A stretch of DNA of 35,366 bases from a virus, in the IMG/VR virus record IMGVR_UViG_3300032093_000430, positions 1-35,366 of that record. One strand, written 5' to 3'. The position numbers were made by a program, and so were the translations under genes. The first letter of the stretch is position 1, and each line of letters begins with the position of its first letter. Of this stretch, positions 21,919 to 28,346 are shown one piece after another. The notes beneath the pieces are model-generated. The model ran no database searches. It was not told the origin of the DNA and saw nothing but the letters and a program-made list of their open reading frames with translations.

Positions 21919-22775
21919 CAAAAATCCGCCGCCCCGAAGACGTCTGGCTGGTCGATGACGAGTACGCCGAGGACTGCGCTCGGCGTGTCGCCGAAGGCCG
22001 GGCCGTCGCCAGGGAGCAGAAGGCGACCATCGTCGCCATCGCCAGGAATGCGCTGCCGCTGATGGCGAACACGTTCGACCTCCTGTGCGAAGTGCAGGCC
22101 GGCTTCGCCGACTGCAAGATGTTCGTCTTCGAGAACGACTCGACGGACGGCACAGATGCCGCTCTCGATAGAGCGGCATCTGTATTGCCTTGGCTCACCG
22201 TCGAGCACGCGACCCTCGGCGGCGAGGACAGCCGCGGCTTCGAGCCTGAGCGGACGATCCGCCTCGCCCACTGCCGCAACCGCTGCCTGGAGTGGGTCCG
22301 CGAGCACCGCAAGGCGACGGCGTTCACGATCGTGCTCGACATGGACCCGGAGTACGGGTTCAGCGTCGATGGCGTCTTCAATAGCATCTGCTGGCTGGCG
22401 ACGAAGCGGTCGAGCGGCTCGCCCCTCCAGGCCGGCGGGATGGCGTCCTACTCGCTCTGGCGGATGACGGACGAGAGTGGGCAAGTGGGATTTGCCCACT
22501 ACGACGCTTGGGCGGCCCGCCCGAACTGGTGGCGGGACCGGCGCGACGAGATCGGCTTCACTTGGTTCTCGCATTTCCTGCCGCCCGTCGGCTCGCCCCC
22601 CTGCCCCATGAACTCGGCCTTCGGCGGCCTCGCCGTCTACTGGACCGAGGCGTTTCTCTCCGGCGGCTACTCCGGCGGGGACTGCGAGCACGTTCCGCAC
22701 CACCGCCGGATGCAGCAGGCCGGCTGGCAGATGTACCTGAACCCTGGGAGCCGCTACATAGCCACCTGGAGATGA
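21915..22775 (+). CDS. GT-A fold glycosyltransferase-like protein
   Basis: 286 residues. ENDSTDGT (73-80) after KMFVFENDS is the nucleotide-sugar strand seen in CAP59/Anp1-like transferases, and LDMDPEYG near residue 140 holds a DxD-type metal motif. The C-terminal part with GGYSGGDCEHVPHHRRM supplies likely acceptor-side residues. Coupled to the FkbM methyltransferase. Two inverted repeats occur in the coding region: a perfect 14-bp stem at 22152-22183 and a 9-bp stem at 22476-22500. Donor sugar unknown. Confidence 0.78.
   Translation: MTKIRRPEDVWLVDDEYAEDCARRVAEGRAVAREQKATIVAIARNALPLMANTFDLLCEVQAGFADCKMFVFENDSTDGTDAALDRAASVLPWLTVEHATLGGEDSRGFEPERTIRLAHCRNRCLEWVREHRKATAFTIVLDMDPEYGFSVDGVFNSICWLATKRSSGSPLQAGGMASYSLWRMTDESGQVGFAHYDAWAARPNWWRDRRDEIGFTWFSHFLPPVGSPPCPMNSAFGGLAVYWTEAFLSGGYSGGDCEHVPHHRRMQQAGWQMYLNPGSRYIATWR
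22152..22183. repeat. 14-bp perfect inverted repeat inside the glycosyltransferase gene
   Basis: Arms ACAGATGCCGCTCT (22152-22165) and AGAGCGGCATCTGT (22170-22183), loop CGAT. It encodes GTDAALDRAAS. No T run follows. It is the longest perfect intragenic hairpin in the window. Confidence 0.9.
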
Positions 22776-23104
22776 CAACACGACGCCGGATGACACCGGA
22801 AGAATTGGCGGCGTCCAAGGAGCGGGCAAACAAGAAGCGGCAACTCCACCGGCTATGGGCCGGCGACTCGTCGCTCGACGAAATCTGCGATGACCTCGGC
22901 ATGACCGAGGACGAGGTGCTGGAGTTGGCCCTCAGTCTGGGCCTCCCGGCCCGGCAGGAGCCGGAGTTCTTCCTGCCCTCCCCGGAGGAGATCAGGCTGG
23001 AGTGCGCCAAAATCCGCGCCGGGTGGTCCCAGATGGAGCGGGAATCCCGCCGGTCGGCGGCATGGTCTGCTAGACTGGATAATGCTACAGGTCACGACAC
23101 ATAA
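22772..23104 (+). CDS. helix-turn-helix-like protein with PSPEEI...IRAGWS motif
   Basis: 110 residues from ATG 22772 (ATGA overlap). Residues about 30-55 (LWAGDSSLDEICDDLGMTEDEVLELALSLGLP) look like a helix-turn-helix. The C-terminal LPSPEEIRLECAKIRAGWSQMERESRR repeats the module found in the protein at 16900-17250. A basic N-terminus (TTRRRMT) adds to the DNA-binding character. Candidate regulator, partner unknown. Confidence 0.72.
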   Translation: MTTRRRMTPEELAASKERANKKRQLHRLWAGDSSLDEICDDLGMTEDEVLELALSLGLPARQEPEFFLPSPEEIRLECAKIRAGWSQMERESRRSAAWSARLDNATGHDT

Positions 23105-23298
23105 TGCCCTCCGAGGTCCGGCTGATCGTCGCGGCGAAGGAGGCCAGGCTCGTCTTGTCGAAGGACGGGGATGTGATCGAGGACGAACTGTGGCGGTTCG
23201 ATCGTCAGGTCGGCGGCAGCGAGGCCAAGCAGATGTGCCGCGTGCTGTTCGACATGGCCTTTGATTTTATGAATCAGACGGTGCATGGCGATTCGTGA
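23104..23298 (+). CDS. hypothetical protein, 64 aa
   Basis: ATG 23104 shares one base with the preceding TAA. Beta-strand-like first half (EVRLIVAAKEARLVLSKDGDVI) and a helical end. No motif recognised. Overlaps the next gene by 14 bases. Confidence 0.62.
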   Translation: MPSEVRLIVAAKEARLVLSKDGDVIEDELWRFDRQVGGSEAKQMCRVLFDMAFDFMNQTVHGDS

Positions 23299-23476
23299 CG
23301 ACCATATCGACGCAAGGGACTTGCCTCGTTACGGAGACGACACGCCGCCGCTGATGTCGATGGTGCCGGAGCCACCGCCCAGTCACTGGGGGAAGATCAC
23401 AAGCCAAGGACGGACGAACTCACCGCAATATCAGGCGTTTCTCAAGAAGCACAAGGAGGTGCGCGATGGAGAATGA
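23285..23476 (+). CDS. hypothetical protein, 63 aa
   Basis: ATG 23285 within the 3' end of the previous gene. Proline-rich centre (MVPEPPPSHWGKITSQG) and a charged helical tail (YQAFLKKHKEVRDGE). Overlaps the next gene by 11 bases. Function unknown; possibly an assembly or packaging-related small protein by context only. Confidence 0.6.
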   Translation: MAIRDDHIDARDLPRYGDDTPPLMSMVPEPPPSHWGKITSQGRTNSPQYQAFLKKHKEVRDGE

Positions 23477-23750
23477 AGAAGAGGTCTACGGGGCTGGAAT
23501 GCCCATCTTCGACAAGTTGAAGATGCTGGCCGAATGGGCGCCGATGATCGGCCGCCTTCAGGCCGTGATGAACGCCGAGACGCCGGAGGAGCGGGCGGTC
23601 GCGATCGTCAAGACGCTCCAGTGGGCGGCCGGGAAGTCCTCGACGGAACTGGACGACGAGGCGCTGTTTCACTTGGAGGCCGTGCTCAAGTCCGAAGAGG
23701 GCAAGGCGTTCTTCAACTGGGTCGTTGGAAAGGTGCAGGGGGCAACATGA
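23466..23750 (+). CDS. helical acidic protein, 94 aa
   Basis: ATG 23466 with AAGGAGGTG upstream. Mostly helical (FDKLKMLAEWAPMIGRLQAVMNAETPEERAVAIVKTLQWAA). No membrane span. Coupled to the following small membrane protein by ATGA. Unrecognised. Confidence 0.68.
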   Translation: MENEEEVYGAGMPIFDKLKMLAEWAPMIGRLQAVMNAETPEERAVAIVKTLQWAAGKSSTELDDEALFHLEAVLKSEEGKAFFNWVVGKVQGAT

Positions 23751-23986
23751 CCGCCGTTCAGATTGCTTCCCTCGTCGCCGCTGTGGCTGTGGCTGCCTGG
23801 ACGTTCCGCGATCAACTCAAGCGGTTGTCTCTGCCCATCATCTCGCGCGGCCCGTCGTACCAGCAGGCGATGGTGAGCCTCGCCTCGGTGCGGCTACGGC
23901 TCATCGAGACATCGACGCTGTCCCGCGAGGCGTCTGACGCGATTGAGGCTCTGACGCTGGCCCTGGTGGCCGGGAGCGACAAGTGA
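23747..23986 (+). CDS. small membrane-anchored protein, 79 aa
   Basis: ATG 23747. An N-terminal hydrophobic span (VQIASLVAAVAVAAW) is followed by a basic stretch and a helical domain with SVRLRLIET and EAIEALTLALVAGS-like segments. Linked on both sides by four-base overlaps. A holin or a membrane-associated scaffold is possible. Confidence 0.66.
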   Translation: MTAVQIASLVAAVAVAAWTFRDQLKRLSLPIISRGPSYQQAMVSLASVRLRLIETSTLSREASDAIEALTLALVAGSDK

Positions 23987-24468
23987 CCAAGAAGGTAGCG
24001 GGGGTCGTCGTGGCTGCTCTCCTGGTGTTCTTTGCTTGGAAGGGCGCGGACCTGTCGATTCCTTGGCCGCCCAACAAGGCTGAGGACATCGTCGCGCCGA
24101 AGCCTGCCCCGGATTTGCTGGCCTTGGCTTCGCCGCTCAAGCCGATCCTTCCGAAGATGATGCCGTCCGACCGGAAGTATCTGGCGAACTTCTACGAGGC
24201 TCTGGCGTTCGTCCTCCTCCAAGACGGCGAGCGCGATCAGCCGATCATCGGCACGACGGAGCAGTTTGTGGCACTCCATGCCGGCAGCCTGCGGCTGGCG
24301 ATCGAGAAGGCGAAGGTCGGCAAGTACGTCGGCCTCGGCGAGGCCATCGACCAGACGTTCCTGTCGGCGATGGGGGCTGACCAGAAGAAGGTGGACAAGG
24401 ACGCCCGCGGCCGTCTGATCGCCGCCTGCGGCGTGCTCTCATGGGTGTTCAACATCGGCCATGAGTAA
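23983..24468 (+). CDS. membrane-anchored/exported protein, 161 aa
   Basis: GTG 23983. TKKVAGVVVAALLVFFAW is an N-terminal anchor or uncleaved signal, then proline-rich linker (PAPDLLALASPLKPILPKMM) and a helical outer domain ending VFNIGHE. It overlaps the peptidase-like gene by eight bases, so both may act in the envelope; a role in lysis or in tail-tip function is inference. Confidence 0.68.
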   Translation: MTKKVAGVVVAALLVFFAWKGADLSIPWPPNKAEDIVAPKPAPDLLALASPLKPILPKMMPSDRKYLANFYEALAFVLLQDGERDQPIIGTTEQFVALHAGSLRLAIEKAKVGKYVGLGEAIDQTFLSAMGADQKKVDKDARGRLIAACGVLSWVFNIGHE

Positions 24469-25459
24469 CTTCGACCCGCTGAAGGCGTATTCGAGCGGCC
24501 TTGTTGGCTGCCGCTCAAACCCTCGCGCCGACGAGGAGTTCGCCGATTTCATCATTCGCTGTGGCGGCGACCCCGACGGCAACAGCGTGGCGCATCAGTG
24601 GGAGTTCGCTGACGCCGGCAAGGGCAAACTGGTCATGCTCTGGCCGGTCGTCGAGAAGGTCTTCCCCGGCTGTTGGCCGGGGCCGACGCAACTCTGGGGT
24701 GACTGTGTCGGGCGCGGGTGCTCGAACGCCCTCCTGACGTCGCTTGCGCTGGAGATCGACTCCGGCTCGCCTGACGAGGTGTCGGGCCTTGTTGAAGAGG
24801 CGCCGCAGTTGCCGGAGATGGGCATCCGCCACTCGGTTATCGCTGCCGAGAGCGTGTTCGCGTGGCGAGGCTTCGACGGGGACGGGTGGTTCTGCTCCGA
24901 GGCCGCGAGGGTGGCATCGAAGCAGGGGTTCCTTGTGCGAAAGCCCTACCCTGATCTTGGCATCGACCTGACGCGATACACCGAGCAGACGATCCGCCTC
25001 GGCGGCGCGAAGGCGCCGGGGGCGAAGTGGCTTGCGGAGTCGAGCAAGTACGTTGCGAGGACGGCGACGTTCCTCAAGGGCCGGGAGGCCGTGCGCGACT
25101 TCCTGTTTCAGGGCTATGGCATCTTCAACTGCTCGTCGATGGGCTTCGAGCGGACGAGGAACGAAGACGGCTTCAGCCGGCAGATCGGCACCTGGCAGCA
25201 CAGTCAGTGCTACATTGCCTATGACGATCGCCCAGAGACGCACCAGAAGTATGGGCAGGCATTGGTGGCCTGGCTGAACTCCTGGGCGGTGTGGAACAGC
25301 GGGCCTCGACGAGTGCGCGGCACCGACATCGACCTCCCTCACGGTGCCTTCTGGACCCTGGCCTCGACGATTGATCGCGCGCAGAACATCGCGATGTCGA
25401 GTGTCTCGGGCTGGCCGCGGCGGAAGCACGCGACCTATGGAGCCGCTGGGAATGTGTAG
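24461..25459 (+). CDS. papain-like cysteine peptidase candidate
   Basis: 332 residues. QLWGDCVGRGCSNAL with C82 preceded by Q77 (oxyanion-hole position), WQHSQCYIAYDD with H247, and ALVAWLNSWAVWNSG with N272 give the Cys-His-Asn order of C1/NlpC-like papain-fold enzymes. The N-terminal 75 residues precede the catalytic domain. It follows two membrane proteins and precedes a lipoprotein, so it may be a peptidoglycan-cleaving lysin or a processing protease. No signal peptide of its own. Fold assignment is moderate; activity unproved. Confidence 0.6.
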   Translation: MSNFDPLKAYSSGLVGCRSNPRADEEFADFIIRCGGDPDGNSVAHQWEFADAGKGKLVMLWPVVEKVFPGCWPGPTQLWGDCVGRGCSNALLTSLALEIDSGSPDEVSGLVEEAPQLPEMGIRHSVIAAESVFAWRGFDGDGWFCSEAARVASKQGFLVRKPYPDLGIDLTRYTEQTIRLGGAKAPGAKWLAESSKYVARTATFLKGREAVRDFLFQGYGIFNCSSMGFERTRNEDGFSRQIGTWQHSQCYIAYDDRPETHQKYGQALVAWLNSWAVWNSGPRRVRGTDIDLPHGAFWTLASTIDRAQNIAMSSVSGWPRRKHATYGAAGNV

Positions 25460-25742
25460 GTTCTTCGTAGTTGCGATGGTAGTTGTGTTCGTGGGCTGTA
25501 AGCCCACGAACCACGACGACCTTCGCCCACTGGTTGCCGTGGCGGGCTATTACTCGCTGATGACGCCGCCGCCTGCGCCGCCGAAGCCGCCGCAGGGGCC
25601 GGTGAAGTGCGAGAATTGCAACGGCCTCGGCTATTTGACGGACGGCACCGTTCGGACGCTTTGTCCTGTTTGCCGCGGAAATAAGGTCACGCAAGGAGGC
25701 GTCCAGTGTCAGACGGGAACGTGCCGACCTACCGGCCGCTGA
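25452..25742 (+). CDS. lipoprotein with DnaJ-type zinc repeat
   Basis: 96 residues from ATG 25452, overlapping the peptidase gene by eight bases. N-terminus RFFVVAMVVVFVGC is a lipoprotein signal with lipobox VFVGC (Cys16). The middle is proline-rich (MTPPPAPPKPP). CENCNGLGYLTDGTVRTLCPVCRGN matches one pair of the DnaJ CxxCxGxG zinc motifs. The signal-peptide codons form a perfect 11-bp inverted repeat (25487-25511). Envelope-attached; role unknown. Confidence 0.72.
   Translation: MCRFFVVAMVVVFVGCKPTNHDDLRPLVAVAGYYSLMTPPPAPPKPPQGPVKCENCNGLGYLTDGTVRTLCPVCRGNKVTQGGVQCQTGTCRPTGR
25487..25511. repeat. 11-bp perfect inverted repeat in the lipoprotein signal codons
   Basis: Arms GTTCGTGGGCT and AGCCCACGAAC with loop GTA, spanning the codons for the lipobox Cys. 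It could hinder translation just after initiation, i.e. act as an early-codon structure. Confidence 0.85.
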
Positions 25743-26053
25743 AGGACTACGTTCGTCGCCGCGGCGGCCTACGGCTTTCCATCAACGGGGGGCTGCGCGA
25801 CCGCATCGTCGATGAGGTCGTGGCCTCTTGGCCTGCCGACTGCCCCATGGAGCGGCTGGAGGAAGTGGTCCGCGCTCGCGTGACTATGAAAGTCAGGCAG
25901 AAGTATGGGTCGGTGATCGCGACCTTGCTACTTTCTGCCTTTATCAACGTGATTGTGAAGTTGATCGTGGACTGGTGGCGTGAGCGCAACAGTCATCGCG
26001 TTCTCATGCACGGGTGGTCAAGTGCCGCGCAGAATCCCGACGTTCCGTCCTAG
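25706..26053 (+). CDS. C-terminally anchored membrane protein, 115 aa
   Basis: GTG 25706 after AAGGAGG. Basic, soluble first half (RPLKDYVRRRGGLRL) and a membrane span at about residues 78-96 (VIATLLLSAFINVIVKLIV). Overlaps the lipoprotein gene by 37 bases. Unrecognised. Confidence 0.65.
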   Translation: MSDGNVPTYRPLKDYVRRRGGLRLSINGGLRDRIVDEVVASWPADCPMERLEEVVRARVTMKVRQKYGSVIATLLLSAFINVIVKLIVDWWRERNSHRVLMHGWSSAAQNPDVPS

Positions 26054-26333
26054 ATTCGCGTTCCCCCGCAGGGCGCCTGCACGCCCCAGTTCACACGAAC
26101 GGGGGTACGGCTCGGCCGCCTGGCAGCGGGTGCGGCTGGCCGTGATCGCCCGCGACGACGCGACCTGTCGCTCCTGCGGCCTGGTTCTGCACAAGCCCGG
26201 CGACTGCCATGTGGATCACATCCACAGGAAGCCGGTGAACGAGGCCGCGGAGGCCACGCCGCTGTCGGGGCTACAGGTGTTGTGCCGGCGATGCCACGCT
26301 AAGAAGACTGCCGACGAGACTTCCGGCGATTAG
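25980..26333 (+). CDS. HNH endonuclease (packaging-associated type)
   Basis: 117 residues: RLAVIARDDATCRSCG, HVDHIHRK and LCRRCHAKK, with C63xxC66, D79, H80 and C102xxC105-H106. The short basic N-terminus and YGSAAWQRVRLAVIARD resemble the HNH proteins that precede terminase genes in many phages, where they assist genome packaging. No terminase follows here: the coding strand switches and a leftward gene overlaps the stop by 35 bases. The start is uncertain; GTG 25980 overlaps the upstream gene by 74 bases. Confidence 0.85.
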   Translation: MSATVIAFSCTGGQVPRRIPTFRPRFAFPRRAPARPSSHERGYGSAAWQRVRLAVIARDDATCRSCGLVLHKPGDCHVDHIHRKPVNEAAEATPLSGLQVLCRRCHAKKTADETSGD

Positions 26334-26589
26334 CGGCCTTGGTCGCGCCGCCCTGGCTCCCCCACTGCTTCGCCATCTCCGACCGCTTGTCGGAGCCAAA
26401 GGGATAGTAGTGCTTCTTGATCACGGGGATGGCTGACCGGAGGATGAGCCGCCGGCCCAGCACCTCCTGGGTCACGACGGCCCCCTCGTCAGCGGCTCGC
26501 TTGATTGCCCGGTACAACGCCCGCCTGGAGCAGTCCACGACGGCCATCGCCTGGGCAACGGTCAGGAAATCTTGTGTCTCGATCTTCAT
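26299..26589 (-). CDS. helix-turn-helix DNA-binding protein (excisionase/MerR-like), 96 aa
   Basis: ATG 26589 with GGAGTGG upstream. DFLTVAQAMAVVDCSRRALYRAIKRAADEG is a winged-helix/excisionase-like reader, and the tail is lysine- and arginine-rich (ATKAANRRKSRR). It is the last gene of the leftward array and converges on the HNH gene. It could be an excisionase or a repressor of the array. Confidence 0.74.
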   Translation of the reverse strand: MKIETQDFLTVAQAMAVVDCSRRALYRAIKRAADEGAVVTQEVLGRRLILRSAIPVIKKHYYPFGSDKRSEMAKQWGSQGGATKAANRRKSRRQSS

Positions 26590-26840
26590 CGCACCACTCC
26601 TATCACGCTGTCGCCTAGTTCAGTCAGCGCCGCGGCCACGCGCCGCAGCGGTCGCTCCTGGGGTTGTGTCACTACGATCGGTGTCGGCGCCGGTTGCCAC
26701 GCACCGGGCGCCGGTTGCCACGCACCGGGTTGTGCAGGCCACGACGGCACCGCCGGCCGCTCCGAGAAGCCTTCTCGGAGCAGCACGACCACGACAACGA
26801 TCAGCACCGCCCTCCAGGTGTCACGCACGATGCCGATCAT
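26586..26840 (-). CDS. small membrane protein with proline-rich tail
   Basis: 84 residues. A hydrophobic anchor (VLIVVVVVLL, residues 12-21) is followed by PAVPSWPAQPGAWQPAPGAWQPAPTP, where PGAWQPA is repeated twice; the DNA repeat is GCACCGGGCGCCGGTTGCCAC. The distal half resembles a helix. ATGA overlaps on both sides. Possibly a membrane-anchored tether; unknown function. Confidence 0.6.
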   Translation of the reverse strand: MIGIVRDTWRAVLIVVVVVLLREGFSERPAVPSWPAQPGAWQPAPGAWQPAPTPIVVTQPQERPLRRVAAALTELGDSVIGVVR

Positions 26841-27121
26841 ACGCTCACCACACGCGGCTCGGCAAGTTCGTCGGCCTGCCGCATGAGGCTTTTGGCCGCC
26901 GCGCGGATGGTGGCTGCGGCGGCCTCGCGTGCCTCCTGCCGGGTCTGGAAAATCGCCTCGGCAAAGTACAGTGTCCTTGCCACGCCGTCCTCGCCGCGGA
27001 CGATGCTGTCCGCGGGCAGGACAAACTCCACCTCACGCAGATGCACGACAGCCTTGGCGGCCTCGAAGTACACCGCACAGGTTACAACCTTGTCTCCAGC
27101 CTTGTATTCCATCTCTGTCAT
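26837..27121 (-). CDS. hypothetical protein of the leftward array, 94 aa
   Basis: ATG 27121, with AAGGAGG directly upstream and a start-associated element 9-25 bases upstream. First half beta-like (GDKVVTCAVYFEAAKAVVHLREVEFVLPADS), second half a long alanine-rich helix. No family recognised. Confidence 0.7.
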   Translation of the reverse strand: MTEMEYKAGDKVVTCAVYFEAAKAVVHLREVEFVLPADSIVRGEDGVARTLYFAEAIFQTRQEAREAAAATIRAAAKSLMRQADELAEPRVVSV

Positions 27122-27130
27122 CCTCCTTGG

Positions 27131-27146
27131 GTTTCTACACTCGGGG
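27131..27146 (-). repeat. start-associated element, gene 26837-27121
   Basis: On the transcribed strand CCCCGAGTGTAGAAAC, lying immediately upstream of the AAGGAGG ribosome-binding site. One copy. Confidence 0.85.
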
Positions 27147-27148
27147 TC

Positions 27149-27183
27149 AGTAGCCTACACAAACTATCGGCCAGTAGCCTACT
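27149..27183 (-). promoter_or_regulatory. two TAGGCTACT dyads, 24 bp apart
   Basis: Transcribed strand: AGTAGGCTACT (27173-27183) and TGTAGGCTACT (27149-27159). The first begins with the TAG stop of the upstream gene. Same element as at 12356 and 15905. Operator or promoter part; function unknown. Confidence 0.45.
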
Positions 27184-27706
27184 GGTCTTTACGCTTCCTC
27201 TTCTCTCGACGTTTCGCCGCTCGTCGAGCCATCAGTTCATCGACGGCCGCCCGTGCCACGCGGGCCTGTGCCTCGCGGAGGTCTTTCTCGTCCGCGAGGC
27301 CGCGGTCGAGGAGCATCTGAAGCCAGCCGGCTTCGTAGGGGGTGATGCGGTTGGTCATTTGGTCAACCTCCGTTTCGCCGGTCGGATCATCTGCCCGCCG
27401 CACCACAGCGGCTTTTTCGAGCCATCCGCTGTACCGGGCGCGGTTCTTCCTGCCGTGGTACGAATCAAGCATCGCAACTGCCTCGCGCCGCGTTGCGGCC
27501 TGCCCGGCAAAGTTCCAGGCCGCCGTATAGACCTTGATCACGCCTGGACGGCTCACAACTGCGTACCCAATGTGACAGGCAGATCGGTCGCCCTTTGCCT
27601 TGAGGTAGTAAGTGTCCCCGTCGTGCGGAACCTCCACGGCCATGCAAGTCGCCATTGTTCGCTGCCTTGTGAACGCTATGGAGAATGCGTTCTTCGGTTT
27701 CGTCAT
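27179..27706 (-). CDS. hypothetical protein, apparent fusion of two array genes
   Basis: 175 residues from ATG 27706 (GAGGAGAGG upstream). Residues 1-116 contain MTKPKNAFSIAFTRQR and a DGDTYYLKAKGD beta unit. At residue 117 an internal ATG (27358) is preceded by GGAGG and by a degenerate start-associated element (GTTTCGCCGGTCGG at about 27373-27386), all in frame. So the coding sequence reads straight through what looks like a gene boundary; the C-terminal 58-59 residues (MTNRITPYEAGWLQMLLDRGL ... RRAAKRREKRKRK) may also be made alone. Confidence 0.65.
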   Translation of the reverse strand: MTKPKNAFSIAFTRQRTMATCMAVEVPHDGDTYYLKAKGDRSACHIGYAVVSRPGVIKVYTAAWNFAGQAATRREAVAMLDSYHGRKNRARYSGWLEKAAVVRRADDPTGETEVDQMTNRITPYEAGWLQMLLDRGLADEKDLREAQARVARAAVDELMARRAAKRREKRKRKDQ

Positions 27707-27721
27707 CACGTTCCTCTCCTC

Positions 27722-27753
27722 GTTTCGCCGCTCGGGGTTTCGACGCTCCGGGG
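27722..27753 (-). repeat. tandem start-associated elements, gene 27179-27706
   Basis: Two head-to-tail copies: + strand GTTTCGCCGCTCGGGG (27722-27737) and GTTTCGACGCTCCGGGG (27737-27753), sharing one G. Confidence 0.85.
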
Positions 27754-27779
27754 TGGCGGCGGGCCGCCGGGGCGCGGGT

Positions 27780-28007
27780 TCACCAACGGATGACAGGCTC
27801 GACACGAACCGTCGTTTCGACCTTCAGGCCGAAGCATAGGCCGCACCCTTCGCACGTTTCGTCGTGCCGGTCAGCGTCCTGCAATACTTCGGCGGGAGCA
27901 TCGTGAATCGTGTAGTGCGACCCACTGCAATCGCCACCCTTGCTTTGGAAGTAGGTAGTCTTGCCGCACCTTGGACACGGCACCTCAACGCAGTCGTACA
28001 TTCCCAT
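27780..28007 (-). CDS. zinc-ribbon protein (MGMYDCVEVPCPRCG family), 75 aa
   Basis: ATG 28007 with AAAAAGGAG upstream. CPRCG ... FQSKGGDC and CEGCGLCFGL give two Cys pairs of a zinc ribbon. The opening MGMYDCVEVPCPRCGK-T-FQSK is a small phage/environmental family I recognise, of unknown role. It is the one array gene whose leader has no start-associated element. Confidence 0.8.
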   Translation of the reverse strand: MGMYDCVEVPCPRCGKTTYFQSKGGDCSGSHYTIHDAPAEVLQDADRHDETCEGCGLCFGLKVETTVRVEPVIRW

Positions 28008-28021
28008 TGTCGTTCTCCTTT

Positions 28022-28297
28022 TTATTGTGCTGCCTGACTGTCAATCCACTGCCGCCACTGCTCTCTCGCCCTCGCCGTGTCCTCTGTCCAGTCGCGTGAC
28101 GGCGCCCCCCAGCAGCACCTCTCGGTCAATTCGTCGCGCCTCGCCTGCCTGTCGGCACGCAATTTGTCGATCTCATCGGCCATGAGCCGCATCAGCCTGC
28201 TGACCGCAGGCTCGCCGGCTAGGTTGTCGGCGTAAATGCGGCCCGCCGCCGCAACGTCGTCCCAGTCGATGCCGTACTCTGGGTCAAGTCTTGCCAC
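28022..28297 (-). CDS. hypothetical protein, 91 aa
   Basis: GTG 28297 after AGAGGAGAGAGACG. Helical and charged, with DWDDVAAAGRIYADNLAGEPAVSRLMRLMADEIDKLRADRQ. The tail has several tryptophans. No known family. Confidence 0.68.
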   Translation of the reverse strand: MARLDPEYGIDWDDVAAAGRIYADNLAGEPAVSRLMRLMADEIDKLRADRQARRDELTERCCWGAPSRDWTEDTARAREQWRQWIDSQAAQ

Positions 28298-28312
28298 CGT
28301 CTCTCTCCTCTG

Positions 28313-28328
28313 GTTTCGCCGCTCGGGG
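28313..28328 (-). repeat. start-associated element, gene 28022-28297
   Basis: One copy (+ strand GTTTCGCCGCTCGGGG), followed on the transcribed strand by CAGAGGAGAGAGACG and the start codon. That leader is nearly identical to those of the next two genes. Confidence 0.85.
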
Positions 28329-28346
28329 CCGGCTGGGATTGGTCAT

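Noticed and set aside
21828-22829. 333-codon minus-strand frame opposite the glycosyltransferase
   Set aside because: Antisense shadow; the plus frame has clear GT-A motifs and start coupling.
24515-25507. 330-codon minus-strand frame opposite the peptidase-like gene
   Set aside because: Arginine-rich shadow of a GC-rich gene with no start signal.
25980-26333. Terminase small subunit region after the HNH gene
   Set aside because: The coding strand switches straight after the HNH gene and no terminase motif is present in either direction.
26417-27793. Long plus-strand open frame opposite the array
   Set aside because: Compositional shadow: arginine/serine-rich product, no ribosome-binding site, and several well-supported minus-strand genes under it. 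The same holds for plus-strand frames at 28654-29430, 30427-31263, 31455-32432, 32170-33030 and 33802-34683.
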